Below are positions 22,660 through 33,499 of a stretch of 64,000 bases of DNA, in pieces. The notes below the pieces were generated by a model. The model ran no database searches, was not told the origin of the DNA, and saw nothing but the letters and a program-made list of their open reading frames with translations. The translations under genes were made by a program, and so were the position numbers. Position 1 is the first letter of the stretch; each line of letters begins with the position of its first letter. The stretch is from Anisus vortex (taxonomy: Eukaryota; Mollusca; Gastropoda; Planorbidae). The stretch lies in assembly GCA_949126835.1 (NCBI GenBank), contig OX421509.1, positions 6,994,411-7,058,410 of the forward strand, in the 5' to 3' direction.

Positions 22660-24497
22660 ATTAAGAACAGTTTGTTGCGCTCAGTGTTCTTATTTCATTA
22701 GGAACAGTTTGTTGCGCTCAGTGTTCTTATTTCATTAAGAACAGTTTGTTGCGCTCAGTGTTCTTATTTCATTAAGAACAGTTTGTTGCGCTCAGTGTTC
22801 TTATTTCATTAAGAACAGTTTGTTGCGCTCAGTGTTCTTATTTCATTAGGAACAGTTTGTTGCGCTCAGTGTTCTTATTTCATTAAGAACAGTTTGTTGC
22901 GCTCAGTGTTCTTATTTCATTAAGAACAGTTTGTTGCGCTCAGTGTTCTTATTTCATTGGGAACAGTTTGTTGCGCTCAGTGTTCTTATTTCATTAGGAA
23001 CAGTTTGTTGCGCTCAGTGTTCTTATTTCATTAGGAACAGTTTGTTGCGCTCAGTGTTCTTATTTCATTAGGAACAGTTTGTTGCGCTCAGTGTTCTTAT
23101 TTCATTAGGAACAGTTTGTTGCGCTCAGTGTTCTTATTTCATTAGGAACAGTTTGTTGCGCTCAGTGTTCTTATTTCATTAGGAACAGTTTGTTGCGCTC
23201 AGTGTTCTTATTTCATTAGGAACAGTTTGTTGCGCTCAGTGTTCTTATTTCATTAGGAACAATTTGTTGCGCTCAGTGTTCTTATTTCATTAGGAACAGT
23301 TTGTTGCGCTCAGTGTTCTTATTTCATTAGGAACAGTTTGTTGCGCTCAGTGTTCTTATTTCATTAGGAACAGTTTGTTGCGCTCAGTGTTCTTATTTCA
23401 TTAGAAACAGTTTGTTGCGCTCAGTGTTCTTATTTCATTAGGAACAGTTTGTTGCGCTCAGTGTTCTTATTTCATTAAGAACAGTTTGTTGCGCTCAGTG
23501 TTCTTATTTCATTAAGAACAGTTTGTTGCGTTCAGTGTTCTTATTTCATTAAGAACAGTTTGTTGCGCTCAGTGTTCTTATTTCATTAAGAACAGTTTGT
23601 TGCGCTCAGTGTTCTTATTTCATTAAGAACAGTTTGTTGCGCTCAGTGTTCTTATTTCATTAAGAACAGTTTGTTGCGCTCAGTGTTCTTATTTCATTAA
23701 GAACAGTTTGTTGCGCTCAGTGTTCTTATTTCATTAAGAACAGTTTGTTGCGCTCAGTGTTCTTATTTCATTAAGAACAGTTTGTTGCGCTCAGTGTTCT
23801 TATTTCATTAAGAACAGTTTGTTGCGCTCAGTGTTCTTATTTCATTAAGAACAGTTTGTTGCGCTCAGTGTTCTTATTTCATTAAGAACAGTTTGTTGCG
23901 CTCAGTGTTCTTATTTCATTAAGAACAGTTTGTTGCGCTCAGTGTTCTTATTTCATTAAGAACAGTTTTTTGCGCTCAGTGTTCTTATTTCATTAAGAAC
24001 AGTTTGTTGCGCTCAGTGTTCTTATTTCATTAAGAACAGTTTGTTGCGCTCAGTGTTCTTATTTCATTAAGAACAGTTTGTTGCGCTCAGTGTTCTTATT
24101 TCATTAAGAACAGTTTGTTGCGCTCAGTGTTCTTATTTCATTAAGAACAGTTTGTTGCGCTCAGTGTTCTTATTTCATTAAGAACAGTTTGTTGCGCTCA
24201 GTGTTCTTATTTCATTAAGAACAGTTTGTTGCGCTCAGTGTTCTTATTTCATTAAGAACAGTTTGTTGCGCTCAGTGTTCTTATTTCATTAAGAACAGTT
24301 TGTTGCGCTCAGTGTTCTTATTTCATTAAGAACAGTTTGTTGCGCTCAGTGTTCTTATTTCATTAAGAACAGTTTGTTGCGCTCAGTGTTCTTATTTCAT
24401 TAAGAACAGTTTGTTGCGCTCAGTGTTCTTATTTCATTAAGAACAGTTTGTTGCGCTCAGTGTTCTTATTTCATTAAGAACAGTTTGTTGCGCTCAG
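22660..24497. repeat. VNTR: about 50 copies of a 37-bp unit
   Basis: The unit begins AAGAACAGTTTGTTGCGCTC and ends AGTGTTCTTATTTCATT. Copies differ mainly at the second base: AAG-type copies dominate units 1-8 and about 23-50, while AGG-type (once GGG) fill about 9-22, a block pattern typical of unequal exchange. Only a handful of other single substitutions are visible. Each unit contains the inverted repeat AAGAACA...TGTTCTT. The array ends about 270 bp before the CTL-B TATA box. No spacers are present, so it is not a CRISPR array. Confidence 0.97.
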
Positions 24498-24602
24498 CGA
24501 TGCAATGGCTTGAGTGTTTTTTTTTTAAACCAGACGCTAGACAGTAGAGAAAACTCGAGTTTAACACAGTCTAGTATATATATTTATATAATAGGATAGG
24601 AC

Positions 24603-24620
24603 CTCCCCCCCCCCCCCCCC
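24603..24620. repeat. Poly-C tract
   Basis: A homopolymeric C run followed by TCCTCC lies between the VNTR and the CTL-B promoter. Its length is likely unstable and hard to sequence. Confidence 0.9.
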
Positions 24621-24770
24621 TCCTCCTTTTCACCACCAAAGCCACAATAAACATCAAAGAAAATAAGAACATAAATAAAATATAGCAGCTACAACACTCC
24701 GACTCGAAGTGGAAACGCTCCACAAGAAAGCATTCATGATCTATTTTAATGTCCATCCATTATCTGAGCG

Positions 24771-24778
24771 TATAAAAT
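24771..24778 (+). promoter_or_regulatory. TATA box of lectin gene CTL-B
   Basis: GCGTATAAAATATG gives a good TATAAAA match, 119 bp before the CTL-B ATG. With a usual start about 30 bp downstream, the 5' UTR would be about 90 nt. Confidence 0.6.
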
Positions 24779-24889
24779 ATGTAACGTGTTCAAAAGCGAC
24801 GCGTATGAAATGTATGCATTGCAAGTAGGCTAAGCTTACTTAATCATCCCATGGTTGTTATCATAATCAGGAAAGTGAGACGTGTTGAA

Positions 24890-24950
24890 ATGTTGACAAG
24901 AAATATACACCAAAGTTACTTGTTCGCTTTGATATGTTTTTTATATTCAG
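24890..24950 (+). CDS. CTL-B signal-peptide exon
   Basis: ATG begins MLTRNIHQSYLFALICFLYS, then one base before a GTAAGG donor, phase 1. The peptide has a basic start, a hydrophobic core (YLFALICFLY) and a small residue where cleavage would fall, a typical secretory signal. Joined to the PAN-like exon (G plus TC gives Val) it reads YSVNSTFKYGRF. All five CTL-B exons add up to 705 nt, an open frame of 234 residues. The TATA box and phase agreement support this start. Confidence 0.8.
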
Positions 24951-25097
24951 GTAAGGTTAAAATATATTGTCTTCATATTTATACGTTTTGTATGTGTGTG
25001 TGTGTGTGAGTGTAAAAACATTGGATGTGTTTTAATGTTGTCTTGGCCGGAGAAAAAAACAACAACCTCTAAACTCTAATACTATTAGCAACTTGTA

Positions 25098-25290
25098 GAC
25101 ACAGTAGCTGAGCGGCAGCAAGTCTGGCAGTCGTACCGAAAGCCATGGTTCGAATCCTGGTGCTTGTTTCCTGGTTCGGAGGTAGTCTTTGAGTCTACCC
25201 AGCTCGGATGGGGAACTTGCAGTAGTTAGCTAAAATAAAGGCAACTGGGCGCTGTGCTAATCGCACAATAAATTTATAAATATTTGTTTT
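25098..25290 (+). mobile_element. tRNA-derived SINE, forward
   Basis: ACAGTAGCTGAGCGGCAGCA resembles a tRNA A box, and TGGTTCGAATCCTGG is a B box. The body, with AGTCTACCCAGCTC and AAATAAAGGCAACTGGGC, matches the family at 25938-26200. It lies in the first intron of CTL-B. Confidence 0.75.
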
Positions 25291-25433
25291 ACAACTATTG
25301 TCCGTAAATATATTGAAATTAGTATTTTCATATAAATGGTTTAAGCCAAATTAATTTTCATCGCAGACCACAGCAGCATTAAACAATGAAGGTAAATAAA
25401 AAAGATCATAATATTACAATAGACTGACTAGAA

Positions 25434-25638
25434 TAGGGGTCGGAAACCTATGGCACGCTAGCCAGACTCGGCTCGCAGAGCGATTTTTAAATGGCACATG
25501 GAAGAGCAACAAAAAGGCAATTCAAGTCTCGTTACAAAAATTGAGTGCTACAGCACGGTGACTACTAGGCTGTTGGCACGCTGAATGAATTAGAAATCCT
25601 ACCTTGGCACACTGTTAGCAAATGGTTGCCGACGCCTG
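25434..25638. mobile_element. Short hAT-type MITE (205 bp)
   Basis: Ends TAGGGGTCGGAAACC and GGTTGCCGACGCCTG are imperfect inverted repeats, with a perfect 8-bp duplication gactagaa at 25426-25433 and 25639-25646. No coding capacity. Its ends resemble those of the element at 28286. Confidence 0.85.
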
Positions 25639-25654
25639 GACTAGAACAAAAAGT

Positions 25655-25815
25655 ATCCCGTCGGACCAAATTGATCCATTGGACCGGTGAAGCAGCTTTC
25701 TGCAGTTTATGTGGCTATGGAATACTAGGGGATCGTGTGTCCAGCACAATGCCCAGCCGCCTTTGCTTCACCCCAACTAAAGTCAGGTACCCAGGACTCT
25801 TTGCCATCCGGCCAC
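25655..25815 (-). mobile_element. SINE fragment, reverse
   Basis: GGACCAAATTGATCC, CCGGTGAAGCAGC and ACCCCAACTAAAGTCAGGT are the SINE body in reverse. The tRNA-like head is missing. Confidence 0.65.
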
Positions 25816-25937
25816 CGTGAATATAACATTGAAAAGTCGTAAAATTCTGAAATTCTGCTGATATTCTTGTTGGTATTCTCCGTATTCCTACACGTATGTA
25901 AGTCCTGGATGAGAATAATGAAAGGTTTCAGAAGCTT

Positions 25938-26200
25938 ACACCGCGGGCACGGTGGCCTAGCGGCAGCGCGTTCAACTGTCAATCCAAAGGATCTGGGTTG
26001 GAATCCTGGTCGAGGGTAGGATTTTCTTTCCCGGGACTTGAGAGTGTCCTTGAGTCTACCCAGCTCTGATGGTTACCTGATATTAGTTGGGGTAAAGTAA
26101 AGGCCGCTGGGCATTTTGCTGGCCACACATCCGCTACATAAACTGGTCAACGCTGCTTCACCAGTACTATGATCAGTTTGGGCCGAAGGATATTTTACTT
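25938..26200 (+). mobile_element. tRNA-derived SINE, forward, near complete
   Basis: CGGGCACGGTGGCCTAGCGG is a clear A-box region and GGTTGGAATCCTGG a B box with one change. The body follows (GAGTCTACCCAGCTC, AGTTGGGGTAAAGTAAAGG) and ends near GATCAGTTTGG. It is a good reference copy for the family here, not a functional tRNA gene. Confidence 0.8.
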
Positions 26201-26214
26201 ACACCAGCATCTGC

Positions 26215-26620
26215 CACAGAGACCATTTCTGCCGAGAAGAACTGCAACGAAGAGCAAGTCTCGAGTCAAGCCATCAGGCCCCCTGGCAATACAGTAACAA
26301 ACAAAAATTGAACTACATTGAAATCTCTATGTTCCACGACAACCAATTACAATGCTGAGATGACAAGAGGATAAAAACACTTTCCATAGTCCATATGCAA
26401 GAGCCAAAGCATATATTATGCCTAGTGGCATCCGGGCATGGAATGGGTTACCTGAAAAAAACAACAAGAAGAAAACTAATAATTAACATTTAAAACGCTA
26501 ATCAAAATATAAGACTAAATTTAGACCATGAGATACATGTAGAACGCAATAATCTTCTTTATAGGAGGAGCGTCTGCAATATATAAGATAAGATACAAGA
26601 ACGCAAGGACCTATTAAAGA
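26215..26620 (+). pseudogene. LINE 3' end
   Basis: One frame contains ARAKAYIMPSGIRAWNGLPE, matching the RLWN.LP signature of CR1/Jockey-like reverse transcriptases. The tail GGAGCGTCTGCAATATATAA recurs reversed near 52740. Decayed. 26620-27424 shows nothing further supportable. Confidence 0.65.
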
Positions 26621-27424
26621 CCATCTTACAGGGCGAAACACATACATTGCTAAAAGTAAGGTGACAGCGAAAACAGTGTGACATCTATTGGGAATAAACT
26701 ACAATGACGCCGTGCAAATAAATAGTGATTTGAGAAAGATAATGAGTGGCGTATTGGCGGCCAAAAATAAAAGTAATGGAAACATAGGATAAGAAAGGAG
26801 AGACATTTTATTACATTTTTATTATTATAGTGTTCTCAGATATGAAATTTTATTCCAATCCTAGTAGGTGTGTTTTAATAAACTTGCCGATTTTATCTGA
26901 ATTCCTCAAACTTGTCAAAGGAGATGGCTCAAAGCTCTAGAAGCAGATCTGAAAAAAAAAATGGTGTGCGGGCATGGCGGGAGGAAAGCCAAGGATAGGC
27001 CCCGAACGGAGAAGGAGGTGGTGGAGCAGGCCAAAGCCCTACATGTGCTGTACCGCCATAGGAAAGGGAGGGATGAATGTCAAAGAAGTTCAGAATCTAT
27101 GTTAAAGTATCTTTTGAAACTCAGTTTTAAAGATCAATACGTCAGAAAGAAAATTAAAATGTTTTTGTTTTTACTTTTAATAAAGAAAAGTTTTTGTAGA
27201 AATCTTTTCCAACTCACATACATTCTAAAATATTTTAGCAATATTTAACCATACATTTGTTAATTTTATTTGATGTTTATTTTGTTAGCACATAACAAAT
27301 AACAAAAATTATGTTGTACACATTTTGCTTGCATTCTTTCTTTATGCAATATTTTATTTCAAGCACAATGTGCTGTCATATTATTTATCTACGTATTTGC
27401 TGTTATTGTTCTATATTTCTGCAG

Positions 27425-27601
27425 TCAACTCCACCTTCAAATATGGCAGGTTCCATGCAGCACAAGGTCCAACTACTCTTAAACCAAATTCTCTAAATAC
27501 TGTTAAAGCTAAGAGTAAAATAGACTGCTCCATGAAATGCCTAGACAGGAGCTCCTGTTCCTGCTTTTCTTTTGACAAACAGCTTCAACTTTGTGACATG
27601 G
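27425..27601 (+). CDS. CTL-B exon: PAN/Apple-like cysteine module
   Basis: After TTCTATATTTCTGCAG, 177 nt (59 codons) run to G|GTAAGC, phase 1-1. The peptide starts with an NST sequon and has the cysteine order C-x3-C-x5-C-x-C-x9-C, with core IDCSMKCLDRSSCSCFSF, parallel to the CTL-A exon at 3116. It follows the signal peptide directly, so the mature protein begins with this module. Confidence 0.85.
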
Positions 27602-27641
27602 GTAAGCTTAAAGTCCATGATTACTTTCTGAAATTAATATC

Positions 27642-27721
27642 AATGAAGCTGTTACCTTACATGCACACAATGAAGCTGTTACCTTACATGCACACAATGA
27701 AGCTGTTACCTTACATGCACC
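27642..27721. repeat. 27-bp tandem repeat, three copies
   Basis: A 27-bp unit starting ATGAAGCTGTTACCTTACAT is repeated three times with almost no change, just after the CTL-B PAN-like exon. It is past the donor, so non-coding. Confidence 0.9.
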
Positions 27722-27839
27722 ATGTTTTCAAAAAGCTTTCGTTGTCAGTTATCCGATCCACACAGTCATAAACGTAATTAACATAAATATAGATTTTTAA
27801 AGATATCTTAAAGGATTGACGCAGAGGAAGATAAATATA

Positions 27840-28080
27840 TATATAATAGATGGATAGATGAATGGATGGTTTAGCTGAATGAATGGATGAAGTTGATGGG
27901 TGGATAAACGGATGGTTTGATGGAGTGATGGTATGTATGGATATATGGATAATGGATAGATTTGAGGACAGATATATGGATAAATTGATATATTGATGGA
28001 TGGATTGCTTGAAGGATGGATAGATTGATATATATATATAGAGCGATGTATGGATAGATGTGTGGATGGATAAGTAGATT
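27840..28080. repeat. GATG/GATA-rich simple-sequence region
   Basis: Irregular ATGGATGG and TAGATGGATAGATG words dominate. The long frames seen here on the minus strand (runs of Ile, His, Tyr, Ser) are by-products of this composition. Confidence 0.7.
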
Positions 28081-28285
28081 AATAGAATCACACAAATACA
28101 CATTAAATTTACAAATGTTGACATACGCTTATAAATCTATTTCTGTAGTTGTCAAAATAAATGGACAGATAAATAGGCCTATATTGATTGATACATACAT
28201 TGATTTATATATATTAATAGATTGATGACCGCACAAATGGATGGTTATAAATACACTATGATATACTCAGGTCTTCTGTCTAGAG

Positions 28286-28637
28286 CAGGGGTCGGTAACC
28301 CATGGCTCGCGAGCCAGATGTGGCTCTTTTGATGGCTGCGTCTGGCTCGCAGACAAATGTTTGATTATAAAAAAAATTTTTTAAAGACTTTTTAATCTAC
28401 ATATTAATTGCATATCAATATTTCATTCTACAAATGAGCTCAAGATCTAGACTACTGCAGCTCAGCATCAGAAGAATTCAGAGACATAATAATTGTACTT
28501 TTAGTGTTGAAATTACACAAAATGCACACATTTACTTGAATTATTAGTTTTAAACATAATGTATGGCTCTCACATAATTACTTTAAAAAATATGTGGTAT
28601 CCATGGCTCTCTAAGACAAAAAGGTTCCCGACCACTG
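28286..28637. mobile_element. hAT-type MITE (352 bp)
   Basis: Ends CAGGGGTCGGTAACC and GGTTCCCGACCACTG are inverted repeats, flanked by a perfect 8-bp duplication gtctagag (28278-28285, 28638-28645). The interior has TGGCTCGCAGACAAATGTTT and TATGGCTCTCACATAAT. A second copy without its left end is at 57663-58003. Confidence 0.92.
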
Positions 28638-28754
28638 GTCTAGAGTCTGGTTCCGCTAAAACAAATCACTCAAGCCAATTGATTAAATATTAATTGAATA
28701 AAATTAGAATTGTAACGCAGTTTATTTACAATGAATGTTATAATGAAAAATCGA

Positions 28755-28870
28755 TCAATACGAAGACCTGCTGGTAACAGTCAAGAAAAGGATACTAGAA
28801 TGATATGGCCACGTAACCAGAACCAACGGGCTTGCCAAAACCATTCTTCAGGGGTTTGGTGACATTTGAT
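28755..28870 (+). pseudogene. Short LINE fragment
   Basis: One frame reads EDLLVTVKKRILE, stop, YGHVTRTNGLAKTILQG, the conserved stretch after reverse transcriptase (W.GHV.R.......LQG). Decayed. 28871-29343 shows no further feature. Confidence 0.55.
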
Positions 28871-29343
28871 ACCGCGACAGTTAATCCCTGAACTTAGTCT
28901 CACGACAGATAGTCCTGTTGACATTTCATCCCGCGACACTTAATCCCTCCCCACCCGCCAGATAGTCCCGTTAACACTTAATCCCTCCAGCAGACATGTA
29001 GACTAAGAAGAAATTAAACAAATGTATTATCTCGACAATGATAATATATAAATATATGCATATTATAGGCTTTAGCATAGATGGGACTAGAAGGGTAATT
29101 CCCTAAAAATTAAGAAACCAGACGGAAAATGACGTCACGTGCTAAAGAAATTCATATGAATAATAAAGAGCATATTATTGACTTTGTCAAATCATCTCTT
29201 TCCCATATCTCAATAAACAACTTTAAATGTTAAACGAAAACCACTATTTTAAATAAACAAATCTCCAATATCTAGACTTTATATTTCTTGTGCAGTATGC
29301 AATAACCCATTACCATACATATTTATTTTCAAAAACATTTCAG

Positions 29344-29508
29344 GAAACTGCATAGCTGCCAACTCAACAACAGACACGTCCAGACAGTTTTACGTTTTAT
29401 CTCATTCAACCGCTGGCTTCACAGATTTAACCTTCGGCTCTGCAACCGCATTTGTATGGGTGTCAACGAGTAAAACGGATTTTATAACCGCTAGGGAAAG
29501 CTGCATAG
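29344..29508 (+). CDS. CTL-B exon: start of the lectin domain, two cysteines lost
   Basis: A 165-nt phase 1-1 exon follows ACATTTCAG and ends G|GTCTGA, a weaker donor than its relatives. It reads NCIAANSTTDTSRQFY and ends ARESCI. Where CTL-A, -D and -E have LSC/FSC and TAC/TSC, CTL-B has Ser (TCT) and Phe (TTT), each one base from TGT. The first and last cysteines remain. The frame is open and the rest of CTL-B is intact, so this looks like loss of one disulfide rather than decay, but the donor leaves some doubt. Confidence 0.82.
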
Positions 29509-29923
29509 GTCTGATTAGATTTCCATTATTCAATTATTTTTTTTTTGCCAAGTTTGGTTGGTAATTTAAATTGAGTAATTTAAGTGGGTGGCGGGATAGG
29601 GTAAACCCTATCAATAGGAGATGTAAGGCACCTCCTTCCCTCCGCTAGCCTGCGGGACACCTCATGGGCAGGGGTGGAGTACCCGCTTAGCCCCCCGATC
29701 AGGGTCACGTGACATCATGGAAGGCAGATGATGGATAGAAGTGGTGAGCAGCCATGGGCGCCCGCAGGGGGGGGGAAGGGGGGGGCAAGTAGGGGGGGCA
29801 CTTGCCCCCCCTCCCCTGGAAAAGTGCCCCCCCCCCCCTAATTTGATAGATAAAAATATTTTTTTTTACTTAAAGAGACAAAAATAATAATAATTAAAAC
29901 ATTTATAATTAATTGTAACAACT

Positions 29924-30170
29924 GTGACTCCTTCCATTGTCATATCGATCTCATTATCGTTAGGGATTAATCAGGTATATCACATTGATAATTTTGATAG
30001 TGAAGCCTTGAGTTGGTTTGATTTTTGGAAAACGCGAGGATACAAAAGTAGCCAATATTGCATCGACTTGTTACCTTTTACAAAGTTTTATCCGGCTGTC
30101 AGGTATGCCTTAATAGTATTGCTAACATTACCAGCAGCAACATGTACGGTGGAGCGATCGTTCAGCACAT
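29924..30170 (+). pseudogene. hAT transposase C-terminal fragment
   Basis: The frame contains SWFDFWKTRGYKSSQYCIDL and VLLTLPAATCTVERSFSTF, the start of the hAT dimerisation domain. Most of the N-terminal part is deleted, and a LINE inserted at about 30171 cuts off the end. Confidence 0.8.
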
Positions 30171-31430
30171 TTGTCGGCATTTTACGTCTCGAGAGACGAT
30201 CCATTTCCCTTGCAGGCCCTCATGTGGCTAAAGAGGCCAAGCCTGGACGTAGAGGCACGATCACACTTGCTGCAGTTGAATGTAGCGGAGGGGGACCACA
30301 TTTTTCTCCATCGTCTTTTTCCTGGCGCGCTCCTCTCTCGCAAGCCTGAAACCTTCTTTGATTCCTGCCCTCCAAGTGGGCCTATCCTGCGCCATGATCT
30401 CCCAACTGTTTGGGTCAATTTTGAGTTGTTTCATATCTCTTTTGCAGACATCCACAAATCTCAGTTTTGGACGTCTAGCAGGTCTCTGTCCCGAAGCTAA
30501 TGTTCCATAAAGGATGTCCTGTGGAAGTCGACCCTGTGACATTCGGCGTACATGACCTAGCCAGCTGAGACGTCTGTTACTGAGAGTGCTCTTCGTAGGA
30601 CCTCTGCGTTTGAAACCCTGTCCTGCCATCTTATATCTAAAATGCGCCTGAGACACCTGAGGTGGAAGGTGTTCAATTTTTTCTCCTGCCAGTAATATGT
30701 GCTCCATGTTTCACTACCGTACAGCAGGGTACTCAGAACGCATGTTCGATAAACTAGTGACTTAGTGGAGCGTGTAAGTAGCGGGTTCATCCAGACACGT
30801 TTTTTTTTATCTTGCCATAGTGCCCATGGCTTTAGCTATTCTACTATTAATCTCCCCATCTAGGAGCACAATGCTTGAGATTTTGGCTTTGAGCCTGTTT
30901 AGATTGAAGAGCTTTCCAGATCTCCTTGTGTGAAGGTAGACACCCTCGTTGCAGTCTCAATAAGCATAGTGCAGTAGACATGTGTAGAATATTCCAAACA
31001 AGGTGGGTGCAAGTAAACAGTCTTGTTTAACACCGCTGCGGACTTCAAAGGGCTCTGATTAAACTTCACTGTGCACCTGGTTTTCTATTTAAAAAAAACA
31101 GGCAATGAAAGAGAGCATTTTTGGAGGAAATCCTATTTTTGCCAGAAGTTTGAGGAGTCCACTTCTGCTGACCCTATCAACGAAAGCAATGTATAATGGC
31201 CTATTTATCTTGCGGAACCTCTATTGTAGCAGTCGAAGGGAGGAGATCATGTCTATAGTGGATCTGCCGCTTCTGAAACCGCACTGAGACTCTGGATAGA
31301 CTCTAGATGCCAGCACATGCAGCCTGGATAGTGCCTCTTGCAAAGATCTTACCAACTATGCTCAAGATGGAGATTCCTATGTCTTTTTGGACTCGCTGCT
31401 GTCCCCTTTGTTCTTATATAATGTAACGAA
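30171..31430 (-). pseudogene. Antisense LINE inside the hAT
   Basis: Reading on minus: SLVYRTCVLSTLLYGSETWS, LRRILDIRWQDRVSNAEVL, then in another frame LSNRRLSWLGHVRRMSQGRL, RPKLRFVDVCKRDMKQLKID, and finally the finger FNCSKCDRASTSRLGLFSHM. Upstream, damaged reverse-transcriptase sequence continues to about 31430. At least two frame changes make it dead. Its 3' end joins the hAT coding region near 30171. Confidence 0.82.
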
Positions 31431-33499
31431 ATCTGCTAAATGGCTGTGTGACGCGTCTAGTGTGACAGCACTATGCTAGCAGTCACCGCTGACTAGCTGT
31501 GTAACTGTACAAGGTGTGCAATTAGTAAGTCTCCTTTGCTAGTATATAGCCTTTCCTCAACAAGTCCTATGCAGTACCTCCTCGTGGTGGCGGATATACA
31601 CTGGAGCTGCGAGGCTCCAGGCTGAACTGCAAGGATCTCGGAGAGGTTTGGCCCCTAGATGTGAGGCAGGTCTGCTAGCACATTACGTCGTGTAAAAACA
31701 TGGCTTAGATCATAGGTTCTCCACGGGGTTATTCAACTAATAAGGAATAGGAATCGCAATGACTTTTCGATAAAGTAGGGGTCAGTATTTGGTAAATATG
31801 GTGCGCGGCCGGGGGGTCCTATTGCTGGTTCACCAGACCGTCAACCCTGCTGACCGTTCCTTGTCGCCCTAACACGTTAATATTAATATTTTGATATGTT
31901 TTACCGAGATGTCCTTTAATCCATTTGAAGTCTTAAAAATTAAAGACCAAGTGAAGAGGTTTTTCTCAAAGGAACGAGATTTGGAATAGCCTCATACGGC
32001 AGTGACGTATCACAAGGGAAATAAATAAATAAAAATAGACGCTATAAATCTATATTTAACCATTTTGTTAAAAATAAGAACCGGGAAAAGATTCAAAACA
32101 TGTGGCAATAGATTCAAAACACGTGACAATATTCATTTTTCCTAGTCGGAATCCTTTATGTTACGTAACTTTCCTATATTGCCGGAAATAAAAACATCTC
32201 AAATGGCTACGAGATTTGGAGTAATCATCCGAAAAACACACACATTTAAGTGCCAATATTGAACTAATTACTTAAAATGTATCTTGGATATTTTGTATAA
32301 ATGTTTTTTTTAACATTCAGATACTGAATACACTATTTACTATCAAAATCAAATGTTAACTCAATTTTTATAAAAAGCTCTTCACTTGGTCTTTAATATC
32401 AAAACTATCGTCGAATGGTATATATACGTAGTAATCATACAAACTGAGTAGTTATTGTAATGCTTAAAAATATACATATAAATTCTTTAGTCATATAATA
32501 TTTATATAATTTTCAAATACTTTTTACAGTTTGATCATTTTAAAGCTACAAATGTAAGCCATTAAATTATTTTTTTACAGAAATATTAGCTCAAATGAAT
32601 CGAATTAATTAACTCCCTTTAATAACAAATGTTTCCACGTTGATTCAATAGTGATGCCGAACAAGTTCTGTTTTGTGATATAACCAATTTTACTGATTAT
32701 TATTATTTCTTTATATACATTCAACATTGTGGTATTCATAACAAGATTTAATTATTAGAGGATTAAAATAATGTACGTTAAAGTTAAACAGTTGTAGATA
32801 AACATTCCTGCATTATTTGTCTTGTCCATTTAAAGAGTTTATATTTAAAACATTAATAATTACTGAAATTACATGATATAGTGCTATTAAATAAGTCTCT
32901 TATATTTCAAAATTAATAATACAAAAAAATTGTTTTATAATTAATTATAGGCCTATATATGTTTGGTTAAAATTAAATTGGGGCGGTGAGCGGAAAAATT
33001 GTAAAAGGGGGTGGTGAGCCGAACTTAGATCTACAATGTCAGATGAACGTCTGTCAAGGTTGTGCATGTTGTGAGTACACAGAGACAAAGTGAACTTCAA
33101 CAAAAAAGAGTTTATGGACAAAATTGTAGATAATATTTTTTGTAGCGGTAGACGATTGCAGTTCTTGTTTAAAGAATATATTTTATTTTAAATTTACGTT
33201 GTAATATTGTTTTTTTAAAGTAAGGTTTGTTGTATGGTTTACGTCTATTATATAGGCCTACATATATTGTGCTAATAAAAGATTTGTTGCTACAGTATAC
33301 CCTTCATTACTACAGTGTACTACGATTACTACAGTGTTCTGTCCATTCACCATACAAATACGCTCAGTAAATTAAAACTACATTAAAACATTACTTAAAA
33401 TATTTTGCCCCCCCCTAGAAAATTTTCTGCGGGCGCCCATGTGAGCAGCTGATAAAGATTTCAGGAACTGGTCACCGCCTAACCTGTGCTAGGCAGAGG

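Larger units (their letters stand above)
29753..33441 (+). mobile_element. hAT element inserted in the LINE 5' UTR
   Basis: Perfect 15-bp inverted repeats CATGGGCGCCCGCAG and CTGCGGGCGCCCATG are flanked by the 8-bp duplication tgagcagc (29745-29752, 33442-33449). G- and C-rich runs sit inside both ends. The 3' part (about 32400-32960) recurs at 48210-48790 and reversed at 58780-59150, so this is a family with several copies here. 31700-33400 contains no gene I can support. Confidence 0.92.

Noticed and set aside
22660..24497. CRISPR-like array of 37-bp repeats
   Set aside because: There are no unique spacers; the units are directly adjacent, and the sequence is animal-type nuclear DNA. It is a minisatellite.
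25938..26020. tRNA gene suggested by A- and B-box matches
   Set aside because: The boxes head a SINE whose body recurs at several places; the cloverleaf is not maintained.
27711..28124. 137-residue minus-strand frame rich in Ser, Ile and His
   Set aside because: It arises from GATG/GATA simple-sequence DNA and has no recognisable domain.
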